In this document: positions 27,619 to 36,667 of the stretch, piece by piece
Position numbering within the stretch: the first letter of the stretch is position 1
How the letters are laid out: each line of letters opens with the position of its first letter
Assembly: GCF_000488275.1 (NCBI RefSeq)
Contig: NZ_KI530763.1
Coordinates: 372,001-436,000 of the forward strand
Reading direction: 5' to 3'
Length of the DNA: 64,000 nt
DNA from: Acinetobacter brisouii CIP 110357
GTDB taxonomy: Bacteria > Pseudomonadota > Gammaproteobacteria > Pseudomonadales > Moraxellaceae
Notes under the pieces: model-generated
What the model was told of the DNA's origin: nothing
The model's input: only the letters and a program-made list of their open reading frames with translations
The model's database searches: none
Program-made: the position numbers and the translations under genes

Positions 27619-29226
27619 ATGCGTAAGTTTTTAAAAGTTTTATTAATACTGCTCTTGGTATTGATAATTCTTGCTGTGATATTTTTGTTTAGACCAATTG
27701 CGTCTAAAAAAATTAATACAACCCAAGGTGAACCTGTTGTGGATGTGGTGCTGATTGGTGGCGGCATCATGAGTGCGACACTTGGGACTTATCTGAATGA
27801 GCTACAGCCAAACTGGCAAATTCGTATGTATGAGCGCCTCGATAACGTTGCCCTCGAAAGCTCAAACGGCTTTAACAACGCAGGTACGGGTCACTCAGGC
27901 TTCATGGAAATGAACTATACCGAAGAAAAAGACGGTAAAATGGACATTTCTAAAGCAGAAAAAGTCGCGTCTCAGTTTGAAGTCGCAAAACAGTTCTGGG
28001 CATACCAAGTCAAACAAGGCGTTTTGGGCACACCAACCAACTTTATTAATCCTGTGCCACACCATGCTTTTGTGATGGATGACAACGTTCAATTCCTTGA
28101 AAAACGTTATGCAGCGATGATCAAAAGCCCATTCTTCCAAGGCATGAAATTTACTGAAGACCCAAATCAGATTAAGCAATGGGCACCTTTGGTGATGGAA
28201 GGACGTGATCCAAAACAGAAAGTTGCGGCAACCCGTATGGAAATTGGTTCTGATGTGAACTATGGTTCAATCACGCGCCAATTGGTCGGTCATTTGGAAA
28301 AATCGCCAAATTTCAAGTTGCAAACCTCGACTGAAGTGACGGGCATTAGCCAAAACGATGACAAAACTTGGTCTGTTGCATTTAAAGATTTAAAAACAGG
28401 CAAAGTCGATCATGTCAAAACTCGCTTTGTGTTTATTGGTGCGGGCGGTGCAGCGATTAAAATGTTGCAAATGACAGGTTTACCTGAAGCGAAACAATAT
28501 GCCGGTTTCCCTGTTGGCGGTGAATTCCTGATTACAGACAATCCAAAAGTTGCAGCGCAACATACGGCGAAATTGTATGGTCGTGCCGACTTTGGTGCAC
28601 CTCCAATGTCTGTACCGCATATCGATACCCGTTATATTGATGGTAAGAAATATGTGTTGTTTGGCCCATTTGCAACTTACTCGAACAAGTTCCTGAAAAA
28701 TGGTTCCCAGCTTGATTTGATTGCCAATACCAACAAAAACAACGTTTTGCCAATGACTGCAATTGGTATGGAAAACATGGACTTGGTGAAATATCTGATT
28801 AGCCAAGTGATGATGTCGGACGAAGACCGTTTCCGTGAATTGAAACGCTACTATCCAAATGCCAACCCGAAAGACTGGCACTTAAGCCAAGGTGGTCAGC
28901 GCGTACAGATCATTAAGAAGGAACCAGGCAAACCTGCAAAATTGCAGTTTGGTACTGAAGTCTTTGTTTCCAAAGATCATGCCATTGCAGCATTAATGGG
29001 TGCATCTCCAGGCGCATCTACTTCTCCATACATCATTTTGAATGTTCTGGAAAAAGCCTTCCCGACACAAACCAAAGGTGAATGGAACGGCAAGTTGCAT
29101 GAAATTATCCATTCTTATCAACAGGACTTGGGTGAAAACCCAGCCTTGTTAGATCAGGTACGTCAATACACCAGTTCAACACTGGGCTTACATTACACGC
29201 CTGTTGCCGAGCAAGCGCACAAGTAA
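27619..29226 (+). CDS. mqo: Malate:quinone oxidoreductase
   Basis: A 535-residue FAD enzyme oxidising malate to oxaloacetate and passing electrons to the quinone pool; it replaces or complements malate dehydrogenase in the TCA cycle. The Rossmann FAD motif [14 protein letters not shown] starts near residue 43. [20 protein letters not shown] and [12 protein letters not shown] are MQO hallmarks. An N-terminal hydrophobic segment (7-24) gives a membrane anchor that many MQOs lack. Transcribed alone with a terminator behind. Confidence 0.96.
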   Translation: MRKFLKVLLILLLVLIILAVIFLFRPIASKKINTTQGEPVVDVVLIGGGIMSATLGTYLNELQPNWQIRMYERLDNVALESSNGFNNAGTGHSGFMEMNYTEEKDGKMDISKAEKVASQFEVAKQFWAYQVKQGVLGTPTNFINPVPHHAFVMDDNVQFLEKRYAAMIKSPFFQGMKFTEDPNQIKQWAPLVMEGRDPKQKVAATRMEIGSDVNYGSITRQLVGHLEKSPNFKLQTSTEVTGISQNDDKTWSVAFKDLKTGKVDHVKTRFVFIGAGGAAIKMLQMTGLPEAKQYAGFPVGGEFLITDNPKVAAQHTAKLYGRADFGAPPMSVPHIDTRYIDGKKYVLFGPFATYSNKFLKNGSQLDLIANTNKNNVLPMTAIGMENMDLVKYLISQVMMSDEDRFRELKRYYPNANPKDWHLSQGGQRVQIIKKEPGKPAKLQFGTEVFVSKDHAIAALMGASPGASTSPYIILNVLEKAFPTQTKGEWNGKLHEIIHSYQQDLGENPALLDQVRQYTSSTLGLHYTPVAEQAHK

Positions 29227-29245
29227 TTTAAAGCATTAAAAGCAC

Positions 29246-29272
29246 AAGGGATGAAGCCATTCATCCCTTTTG
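29246..29272 (+). terminator. Terminator of mqo
   Basis: The arms AAGGGATGAA (29246-29255) and TTCATCCCTT (29260-29269) with loop GCCA, followed by a short T run, lie 20 bases after mqo. Confidence 0.75.
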
Positions 29273-29315
29273 TCATTTTAAGCCCGAACCTATTTTTTGA
29301 TTTGCAAGATCTCTA

Positions 29316-30566
29316 ATGTCTGACACGATTTCACCTTTTGCTGCACTGACTTGTCGCGATTTCTCATTGCTGACGATCAATCAGTGCTGTTTGACCTTAG
29401 CGATTTTGATTCAGGAAGTGCTGCTGAGTTTTTATTTATATCAACTCACTCATAATCCAATGATGCTCGGTTTGGTCGGACTAGCAGAGTTTGCTCCCTT
29501 TGTGCTGCTATCACTTTGGGGCGGTTATATTGCTGACCGTTTTAACCGACAACGCATTTTACAACTCAGTTTTAGCAGTTCGATTCCTTTATCGGCTCTG
29601 CTGTGGCTGTGTTTTTCCAGCCATCAACAACAGCTCTTATCCGATACACTGTTTTTAGTGAATGTTTACGGGATCATCTTTTTATTTGGCTGTATTCGGG
29701 GGATTTATAGCCCGTGTTTTAATTCGCTACGTCCATTTCTAGTTCCCGAAAAACTGTACAGCAATGCTGCCACATGGACGACGTTATGCTGGCAAATCAA
29801 TGCGGTGCTTGCTCCTGTTTTGGCTGGATTACTGCTGGCGCATGCAGGTTTAAATACAACTTTTATGCTGATTGTACTGCTATTTATGCTCGGTAGTCTG
29901 GCACTTTGGCAGCTCAAAGCGCGAGATTTTCCACCGCTTGCCAATGGCTCAGTCTGGTCGAGTCTAAAAGATGCCGCGACATTTTTACTGCAAAGTCGGG
30001 TGTTGTTCTGGGCGATGTTACTGGATGTCAGCTCGGTATTTTTTGGTGGTGTGATTGCACTGCTGCCAATGTTTTCTCAAGATGTGCTGCATCTTGATGC
30101 CGACGGTTTTGGGCTGCTGCGTGCAGCCCCTGCCTGTGGTTCATTGCTGATAATGAGCGTGTTGGTGAAGTTCCCGCCCCAACAGCAACTTTGGCACAAA
30201 ATGCTGTGTGCAGTTGCAGGTTTTGCCTGCTGTGGCTTTGCCTTTGCCCTGAGTCGACATTTATACCTTGCAGTGCTGATCTTGCTGCTGATGGGTGCAT
30301 GTGACAGTTATAGCATCGTGATTCGGCAGACCTTATTACAACTAATTCCCCCCAAAGCCATGCTGGGGCGGATTGCTGCGATTAATGGGATTTTTGTGAC
30401 CTCAGGCAATCAGCTTGGCGCGTTACACGCCAGTATTCTGGCGCGTTTACTTGGGGTTATTCCTGCGATGCTACTCGGTTCAAGTTTGTCTTTACTGACT
30501 GTGCTGCTGAGTTATCGACAAACCCGTGATCAGACCTCTGATCGTTCTTTTTCCAATGAAACCTAA
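29316..30566 (+). CDS. MFS transporter (EntS/exporter-like)
   Basis: A 416-residue major facilitator with about 12 transmembrane helices. The loop 2-3 motif GGYIADRFNRQRIL (G...DR..R) is intact, and PPKAMLGRIAAINGIFVTSGNQLGALHASILARLLG matches the EntS-type MFS_3 branch, exporters of siderophores and other small molecules. No siderophore genes lie nearby, so the substrate is unknown. The next gene starts right at its stop codon. Confidence 0.88.
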   Translation: MSDTISPFAALTCRDFSLLTINQCCLTLAILIQEVLLSFYLYQLTHNPMMLGLVGLAEFAPFVLLSLWGGYIADRFNRQRILQLSFSSSIPLSALLWLCFSSHQQQLLSDTLFLVNVYGIIFLFGCIRGIYSPCFNSLRPFLVPEKLYSNAATWTTLCWQINAVLAPVLAGLLLAHAGLNTTFMLIVLLFMLGSLALWQLKARDFPPLANGSVWSSLKDAATFLLQSRVLFWAMLLDVSSVFFGGVIALLPMFSQDVLHLDADGFGLLRAAPACGSLLIMSVLVKFPPQQQLWHKMLCAVAGFACCGFAFALSRHLYLAVLILLLMGACDSYSIVIRQTLLQLIPPKAMLGRIAAINGIFVTSGNQLGALHASILARLLGVIPAMLLGSSLSLLTVLLSYRQTRDQTSDRSFSNET

Positions 30567-31025
30567 GTGTATTTGCTGCCTATGTCTTGGTCAAAATTGA
30601 GTCTCTATCTTCTATATAGTTTATTTGGCTTGGTCATTTTACATGCCTGCTATATTGCAATTTTAGGCGGCACAGCGATTTTCTTTTGGCTCGACCTCAG
30701 CTTGGTTGTGGTTTATCAATTGCAACTCAAACAAAGTTTGTTACGCAGTTGTAGCTTGCTGATTTTACCGATTTGCCTGTTGTTATCGCTGTATCTGCAT
30801 TTGCCTTTTATTGGGCTACTGTTACCGCATTTGAGTTTGTCCGCCTATTATTTTTCTCGCCGCTCTAAACAGCTCACTAAATGTCAACATTTACTCTTGG
30901 CGAGCCTGCTGAGTATATGTTTGCTGATTTGTTTGAGCTTGCAGATCACTTATTTACACCACTTGCAACAGCACTATGCTTCGTTTCAGACAGATGAGTC
31001 ATGGCAACAGTTTGGCGCTTTATAA
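30567..31025 (+). CDS. Small hydrophobic membrane protein of unknown function
   Basis: Up to 152 residues, very Leu-rich, with four to five hydrophobic helices and His/Gln-rich loops near the C-terminus (ITYLHHLQQHYASFQTDE). The frame opens with GTG 30567 directly after the MFS stop; ATG 30582 is the alternative. Neither has a strong ribosome binding site, suggesting coupling to the MFS gene. No family recognised; possibly an accessory subunit of that transporter, by position only. Confidence 0.65.
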   Translation: MYLLPMSWSKLSLYLLYSLFGLVILHACYIAILGGTAIFFWLDLSLVVVYQLQLKQSLLRSCSLLILPICLLLSLYLHLPFIGLLLPHLSLSAYYFSRRSKQLTKCQHLLLASLLSICLLICLSLQITYLHHLQQHYASFQTDESWQQFGAL

Positions 31026-31085
31026 ACGGTGAAGAATATCTGCTCAGCTTCATGATTTTACTGAATATGGTTATCAGAAACTCCA

Positions 31086-31115
31086 TTAACCGACAAATAA
31101 GCTTTTGCGTATACT
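31086..31115 (+). promoter_or_regulatory. Probable sigma-70 promoter of the methyltransferase-permease pair
   Basis: A -35-like TTAACC (31086-31091) and a -10 TATACT (31110-31115) with an 18-bp spacer lie 34 bp before the ATG. The -10 is good and the -35 moderate. Confidence 0.55.
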
Positions 31116-31148
31116 AGAGCGCTTTTCGTAAAACTTTAGAAGAATTGT

Positions 31149-32027
31149 ATGATGAAAATTTTAGATGGTGGTGTAGGACGTGAATTGGCGCGTCGTGGTG
31201 CACCATTTCGTCAACCAGAGTGGTCTGCACTTGCCCTTTGGGAAGCTCCCGAAATTGTCAAAGATGTACATCTCGACTTTATTCAGTCAGGTGCAGAAGT
31301 CATTACTACCAATAACTATGCCGTTGTTCCTTTTCATATCGGTCAGGAACGTTTTGATGCAGAAGTTCGCCAACTGGTTCAAGTTGCGGTTGACCAAGCC
31401 AAACAGGCGGTTCAGGAAAGTGGTCGCAATGTGCAAATCGCAGGTTGCTTGCCACCATTATTTGGTTCGTACCGCGCCGATTTATTTCAAGAAGATCATG
31501 TGCGTGAACTGGCTTTGCCGATTATTGAAACATTGGCAGATCAGGTCGATTTCTGGTTGGCTGAAACTCAATCCAGCCTGAAAGAAGTGGAAATGGTACA
31601 CAACCTCCTTCCAAAAGATGGCAAAGCGTACTGGGTTTCTTTCACCTTGCAAGATGTGTTGCAACAAGACCGTGCTTCCTTGCGTTCGGGTGAAAACCTT
31701 GCACAAGCGGTTGAAGTAATTCGTCGCATTGGAGCAGAAGCGGTGCTATTTAACTGCTGTCAGCCTGAAGTGATTTTGCAAGCCATTCAGGAAATCAAAC
31801 AACTGGCCCCTGAGTTGACCATTGGTGCTTATGCCAATGCTTTCCCGCCACAAGATGAATCTGCCACTGCCAACGACGGTTTGGATGAAGTGCGTCAAGA
31901 TCTTGACCCAATGGCTTACTTAAGCTTTGCCAAACAATGGCAAGATGCAGGCGCATCTTTAATTGGCGGTTGCTGTGGCATTACCCCTGCGCACATTGCC
32001 GAGCTTTCTGCATTTTTTAAAGAATAA
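31149..32027 (+). CDS. Homocysteine S-methyltransferase family protein
   Basis: A 292-residue (beta/alpha)8 barrel enzyme of the MmuM/BhmT family that transfers a methyl group to a thiol, classically homocysteine to methionine. The N-terminal LDGGVGRELARRGAP binds substrate. The Zn ligands are visible as FNCC (Cys203-204) and GGCCG (Cys275-276). The methyl donor could be S-methylmethionine or betaine; it cannot be decided. It is followed after 5 bp by an APC permease, so the pair probably imports and uses one substrate. Confidence 0.88.
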   Translation: MMKILDGGVGRELARRGAPFRQPEWSALALWEAPEIVKDVHLDFIQSGAEVITTNNYAVVPFHIGQERFDAEVRQLVQVAVDQAKQAVQESGRNVQIAGCLPPLFGSYRADLFQEDHVRELALPIIETLADQVDFWLAETQSSLKEVEMVHNLLPKDGKAYWVSFTLQDVLQQDRASLRSGENLAQAVEVIRRIGAEAVLFNCCQPEVILQAIQEIKQLAPELTIGAYANAFPPQDESATANDGLDEVRQDLDPMAYLSFAKQWQDAGASLIGGCCGITPAHIAELSAFFKE

Positions 32028-32032
32028 TCATC

Positions 32033-33373
32033 ATGTCTTCTGCAAAAATTGGTTTACTGTCGCTGACCGCGCTGGTGTTTAGCTCCATGGTTGGCTCTGG
32101 GGTGTTTAGCTTGCCGCAGAACATGGCAGCCGTCGCCAATGGTTCAGCCCTGCTGATTGCATGGCTGATCACAGGCGTTGGTATTTTATTCTTGGCATTT
32201 TCATTGTTGTATTTATCACGTCAGTACCCTGAACTGGACGGCGGGATTTATAATTATGCCCGCGCAGGTTTTGGCGAACTGATTGGCTTTTGCTCGGCAT
32301 GGGGCTACTGGCTGTGTACCACGATCGGCATTGTCGGTTATGTGGTGATTGTATTTTCAAGTCTCGGCACATTCGTAGATACGAAGGAGCATGTGATCTT
32401 TGGCGATGGCAATACCCTTTATGCCCTGATCGGTTCATCAGTCTTTGTCTGGTTGGTACACTGGCTGGTCAGTCGCGGCATCAAAGAAGCAGCAGTGGTC
32501 AACCTGATCGCAACGATTGCCAAGATTGCCCCGATGGTGGTGTTTATTGCCTGTAGTTTAGTCGCATTTAAACTGGATGTATTCAAACTCAACTTGAATG
32601 ACTTCTCCCTAAAAATGCCGCTTTGGGAACAGGTCAAAGACCTGATGCTGATTACCTTATGGGTATTTACAGGCATTGAAGGTGCTGTCGTACTGTCTTC
32701 TCGGGCGCGCAACCGTCATGACATTGGTAAAGCAACTGTTTTTGGTGTGTTATTGGCGCTGGCATTTTATGTCATGGTCACGGTTTTATCTTACGGTGTC
32801 ACCAGCCGTGCCGAGATTGCAGGTATGCATAACCCGTCTATGGCGACTCTTTTGACCCAGTTGATTGGGTTGCCAGGCACGATTGTGATTACTGTCGGTC
32901 TAATGATTTCGGTAGCATCCTCGTATTTGAGCTGGACGCTGTTCGCCACGGAAATTCCGTTCTTGGCTGCAAAGAATGGTGCTTTCCCTGCGATGTTTCT
33001 CAAGACCAATGCCAATAACGTGCCGATTTCATCGCTGTGGCTGACTTCGATTGTGGTACAGGCGGCATTGATTGGCGTGTATTTTTTCAATAAAAACTAC
33101 ACGTGGCTGTTGATGATTTCTTCCGTGATGATTCTGTTGCCGTATTTGTTGGTTTCAGCTTTTTATCTAAAAGAATCAGGTAAAAACAAACAGCCTAAAC
33201 ATATCCTGATTGCCTTGGTTGCTACAATTTATGCGGTATGGTTATTGTATGCGGCAGATCTATCTTTGCTATGGGATTCGGTACAACTGTACATGGTCGG
33301 GCTCATGATTTTCATCTATAGCTATGTAAAACATAAAAAACGTCTGACTGCGGATGACCAATCATTCACATAA
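32033..33373 (+). CDS. APC-family amino-acid permease (basic amino acid/polyamine antiporter-like)
   Basis: A 446-residue transporter with about 12 helices. The first helix motif SSMVGSGVFSLPQNMA is typical of the ArcD/AdiC-like arginine/ornithine antiporter group of the APC superfamily, not of the MmuP S-methylmethionine permease group. ELDGGIYNYARAGFGELIGFCSAWGYW is the matching helix 2-3 region. It is coupled to the methyltransferase gene by a 5-bp gap. The substrate is unknown; a methylated amino acid is an attractive guess from context only. Confidence 0.88.
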   Translation: MSSAKIGLLSLTALVFSSMVGSGVFSLPQNMAAVANGSALLIAWLITGVGILFLAFSLLYLSRQYPELDGGIYNYARAGFGELIGFCSAWGYWLCTTIGIVGYVVIVFSSLGTFVDTKEHVIFGDGNTLYALIGSSVFVWLVHWLVSRGIKEAAVVNLIATIAKIAPMVVFIACSLVAFKLDVFKLNLNDFSLKMPLWEQVKDLMLITLWVFTGIEGAVVLSSRARNRHDIGKATVFGVLLALAFYVMVTVLSYGVTSRAEIAGMHNPSMATLLTQLIGLPGTIVITVGLMISVASSYLSWTLFATEIPFLAAKNGAFPAMFLKTNANNVPISSLWLTSIVVQAALIGVYFFNKNYTWLLMISSVMILLPYLLVSAFYLKESGKNKQPKHILIALVATIYAVWLLYAADLSLLWDSVQLYMVGLMIFIYSYVKHKKRLTADDQSFT

Positions 33374-33388
33374 ATAATCCCTGACATA

Positions 33389-33417
33389 AAAAAACGGCTC
33401 TGATGAGCCGTTTTTTT
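33389..33417. terminator. Bidirectional terminator between APC permease and gltP
   Basis: The arms AAACGGCTC (33392-33400) and GAGCCGTTT (33405-33413) with loop TGAT are flanked by an A run and a T run; it serves both convergent genes. Confidence 0.88.
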
Positions 33418-33434
33418 ATCTGCCAAAAATCATC

Positions 33435-34721
33435 TTATTTGTAGGATGCTTCATAAGCTTTGGCTTTGTCTTCGTCAAATTGCTTCTGCCATTTACTAAT
33501 CACAAGCACAGCCAAAGCATTACCCACTACGTTCAGTGCAGTACGTGCCATGTCTAAAATACGGTCAACACCTGCAATAAACGCCAGACCTTCCAGTGGA
33601 ATACCGACTGAACCCAAAGTCGCCAATAACACCACGAAAGATACGCCAGGAACACCTGCAATCCCTTTTGATGTCACCATGAGAGTCAAGACCAGCACGA
33701 TTTCTTGAGCAATCGATAAATCCTTACCGTAAAGCTGAGCAATAAAGATTGCTGCGATACTTTGATACAGTGTAGAACCATCAAGGTTGAATGAATAACC
33801 TGTCGGTACCACAAAGCTCGAAATGGCTTTTGGTGCACCGTAAGCTTCCATTTTTTCCATGATACGTGGCAAAACGGTTTCAGAGCTTGCAGTTGAATAC
33901 GCCAAAATCAATTCGTCTTTGAGAATCTTGATCAGGGTAAAAATGTTCAGACCACAAATTTTTGCCACCAGACCGAGTACACCCAGACCAAAGAACAAAA
34001 TTGCGCCATAAACCAAAATCACCAGTTTTGCCAAAGGTACCAAAGATGCAAAACCGAAGGTCGCTACAGTCGCTGTAATCAGTGCAAATACACCCACAGG
34101 CGCATAGAGCATGATCATGTGTGTGACTTTAAACATCGATTCAGAAACCGCTTTTAACACATTCAGTAATGGTTGTTTGGTTTCTACAGGAAGAGCAGCT
34201 AAACCAATCCCGAACATGACCGAGAAGAAAATAATCGGTAGCATCTGCCCACTTGCCATCGCACTGAAGATGTTCGATGGAATAAGGGACAAGATCGTTT
34301 GCATCAAACCATGAGATTGCGATTTTACTTCTTCAGTCGTATGTTCATATTGGGAAATATCCACTTTATGAAGCAACGACATGTCAACGCCTGTACCAGG
34401 ATGGAAGACATTGGCACACACAATACCGACAACAATCGCAATTGTGGTAATAATTTCAAAGTAAACAATGGTTTTTACACCCAAGATCCCAAGCTTTTTG
34501 GAATCTCCAACCCCGGCAATACCCAAGATTAAAGTTGAAATCACAATCGGTACAACGATCATCTTGATCAAGTTAATAAAAATTTGACCGGCTGGTTTCA
34601 AAAAGTTATTCACAACATTTTGCTGAATATCGGGTTGGTTGTGTAAAATTGTTCCCACAACGATACCCAAAATCAATGCAATTAAGATTTGCCAGGCAAG
34701 ACTAATCTTGAATTTGTTCAT
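33435..34721 (-). CDS. gltP: Glutamate/aspartate:proton symporter
   Basis: A 428-residue member of the DAACS (dicarboxylate/amino acid:cation symporter) family. HP1 carries the serine-rich STASSETVLPRIMEKME, and helix 7 GYSFNLDGSTLYQSIAAIFIAQ with the NMDGT-like motif as NLDGS. These are closest to GltP/GltT-type glutamate carriers and unlike DctA. HP2 GIAGVPGVSFVVLLATL is intact. A candidate promoter with a palindromic operator lies upstream. It is transcribed alone. Confidence 0.92.
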   Translation of the reverse strand: MNKFKISLAWQILIALILGIVVGTILHNQPDIQQNVVNNFLKPAGQIFINLIKMIVVPIVISTLILGIAGVGDSKKLGILGVKTIVYFEIITTIAIVVGIVCANVFHPGTGVDMSLLHKVDISQYEHTTEEVKSQSHGLMQTILSLIPSNIFSAMASGQMLPIIFFSVMFGIGLAALPVETKQPLLNVLKAVSESMFKVTHMIMLYAPVGVFALITATVATFGFASLVPLAKLVILVYGAILFFGLGVLGLVAKICGLNIFTLIKILKDELILAYSTASSETVLPRIMEKMEAYGAPKAISSFVVPTGYSFNLDGSTLYQSIAAIFIAQLYGKDLSIAQEIVLVLTLMVTSKGIAGVPGVSFVVLLATLGSVGIPLEGLAFIAGVDRILDMARTALNVVGNALAVLVISKWQKQFDEDKAKAYEASYK

Positions 34722-34809
34722 AGGCTGAGACCTTATACGATCCAGTTAGTTGTCCACAGTAATGGGCAGACATTAACGACGGAAGATGGAAAAGAATAAA
34801 GCATATAAG

Positions 34810-34875
34810 TCGAAATCCAATTTCGAGGCCGCTCCAAAATGGGACTACTCTACTCATGGGTTATTCTCTCGTCAA
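34810..34875 (-). promoter_or_regulatory. Candidate gltP promoter with palindromic operator
   Basis: Read on the minus strand, -35 TTGACG (34875-34870) and -10 TAGAGT (34852-34847) are 17 bp apart. Just downstream, where a repressor would block elongation, is a 17-bp palindrome TCGAAAT-CCA-ATTTCGA (34810-34826). All lie 90-155 bp before the gltP start. The regulator is unknown. Confidence 0.45.
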
Positions 34876-35247
34876 CATAAAAAATTTACAAACAACGAAC
34901 AAAAAAAATCTGAAAATACAAATCTTCATTTAATTCAAAATGTTATTTTTACTTTTAAATTTATTTTTTTATTAAGAATTTATTAACAATTCATTAAAAC
35001 ATCTTACTCTATATGAATAAAATGCAAGAAATATAACTATAAGTTATTATTTTTCATATATTTAATTTCTATTTTTTTATAAAAAACCTCAATATTAATT
35101 GGAAAAATGTCTAATTGCTTAAAATGCCAATTTATGCTTTAAAAGTTCATGGTTTCGAGGTCATCTGTTGTATTCATACGTATAAACATAACCCTAAAGC
35201 CCGCTATAATATGCTGGTCAAATAACCATATTATTCCTCTGTAAATC
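34876..35247. other. AT-rich spacer between gltP and pgm
   Basis: Besides the pgm promoter region at its right end, nothing recognisable. From 34890 to 35110 it is strongly AT-rich. A short frame across its left part (34786-34986) has low-complexity Lys/Asn/Phe composition and no ribosome binding site, so I do not call a gene. Confidence 0.5.
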
Positions 35248-36618
35248 ATGACTAAACTTAGCTGTTTTAAAGCCTACGACATTCGAGGCAAACTCGAAAC
35301 TGAACTCAATGAAGAAATTGCCTATAAAATTGGTCGTGCTTACGGTCAAATCTATCAACCTAAAACCGTTGCAGTAGGCTGTGATGTCCGTCTCAGTAGC
35401 GAAAGTCTCAAACAAGCCACGATTCGCGGTCTCAATGACGCAGGGGTAAATGTGCTTGATTTGGGCATGACAGGTACAGAAGAAGTTTACTTTGCAGCTT
35501 TTCATCTCGATGTTCAGGGTGGGATTGAAGTGACCGCAAGTCACAACCCGATGGACTATAACGGCATGAAACTGGTGCGGGAAAATGCCCGCCCGATCAG
35601 TGCCGATACAGGCTTAAAAGAGATTCAGGCATTGGCAGAAACGGCTGCATTTACTGAAGTGAGTCTAAAAGGAACCACTCAAAGCTATAATATTCTGGCT
35701 GAATTTGTGCAACATCTTTTGACCTACATTCAGCCTGAAAAAATTCGCCCGCTGAAACTGGTGGTCAATGCAGGCAATGGCGCCGCAGGCCATGTGATTG
35801 ATGCGATTGAAACTCAGTTTAAAGCATTGAATGTTCCTGTCGAATTTATCAAGGTTCATCATGAAGCCGATGGTACATTCCCAAATGGTATTCCTAACCC
35901 ATTGCTGATTGAAAACCGTGACAGCACTTCACAAGCCGTGATTGCGCATCAAGCTGATATGGGTATCGCATGGGATGGCGACTTTGACCGCTGCTTCCTG
36001 TTCGATGAAAAAGGTCAGTTTATTGAAGGCTACTATATTGTCGGTTTACTGGCACAAGCCTTTTTGTTGCAACATCCAAATGAAAAGATTGTGCATGACC
36101 CTCGTCTGGTCTGGAACACACAAGATCTTGTCGAAAAATACCAAGGGCAAACGATACAGTCCAAATCAGGTCATGCTTTTATTAAGCAAATCATGCGTGA
36201 AGAAAATGCGATTTATGGCGGTGAAATGAGTGCCCACCATTACTTCCGTGATTTTGCCTACTGTGATAGTGGCATGATTCCATGGTTACTGGTTGCAAGC
36301 CTGTTGTCTGAAACCCAACAATCTTTGTCGAGTCTGGTCGAAGACATGATTGCCAAGTTCCCGTGCAGCGGTGAAATCAACTTTAAAGTTGCTGACAGCC
36401 AAGCAACGATTCAGAAAATTTTTGATCATTATGCCGATCAGAACCCGATCATTGACCGTACCGATGGCGTGAGTCTGGACTTTGGCGCATGGCGTGTCAA
36501 TGTTCGTTCTTCCAATACTGAACCGCTCTTACGCTTAAACATTGAAAGCCGTCGTGATAAACAACCTCGCCCAATGCAAAGCTATGTGGATGAACTTTCA
36601 GCCATGATTCAAAGTTAA
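35248..36618 (+). CDS. pgm: Phosphomannomutase/phosphoglucomutase
   Basis: A 456-residue alpha-D-phosphohexomutase interconverting hexose 6- and 1-phosphates (AlgC/ManB type). The catalytic phosphoserine loop [13 protein letters not shown], the Mg loop DGDFDRC, the sugar loop [10 protein letters not shown] and the phosphate-binding [14 protein letters not shown] are all intact. Its glucose 1-phosphate feeds GalU for the polysaccharide locus on the opposite strand. This convergent placement at the end of the locus is the standard Acinetobacter arrangement. Confidence 0.95.
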   Translation: MTKLSCFKAYDIRGKLETELNEEIAYKIGRAYGQIYQPKTVAVGCDVRLSSESLKQATIRGLNDAGVNVLDLGMTGTEEVYFAAFHLDVQGGIEVTASHNPMDYNGMKLVRENARPISADTGLKEIQALAETAAFTEVSLKGTTQSYNILAEFVQHLLTYIQPEKIRPLKLVVNAGNGAAGHVIDAIETQFKALNVPVEFIKVHHEADGTFPNGIPNPLLIENRDSTSQAVIAHQADMGIAWDGDFDRCFLFDEKGQFIEGYYIVGLLAQAFLLQHPNEKIVHDPRLVWNTQDLVEKYQGQTIQSKSGHAFIKQIMREENAIYGGEMSAHHYFRDFAYCDSGMIPWLLVASLLSETQQSLSSLVEDMIAKFPCSGEINFKVADSQATIQKIFDHYADQNPIIDRTDGVSLDFGAWRVNVRSSNTEPLLRLNIESRRDKQPRPMQSYVDELSAMIQS

Positions 36619-36631
36619 TCATTTGGCAATT

Positions 36632-36662
36632 AAAAAAGCTCGGCAGTTGACCGAGCTTTTTT
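36632..36662. terminator. Bidirectional terminator between pgm and the LTA-synthase-like gene
   Basis: The arms AAGCTCGG (36636-36643) and CCGAGCTT (36651-36658) with a 7-base loop are flanked by A and T runs, usable from both sides. Confidence 0.88.
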
Positions 36663-36667
36663 AATGC

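Noticed and set aside
34786..34986. Possible 66-residue gene between gltP and pgm
   Set aside because: Low-complexity Lys/Asn/Phe composition, no ribosome binding site, and it lies across the gltP promoter candidate.
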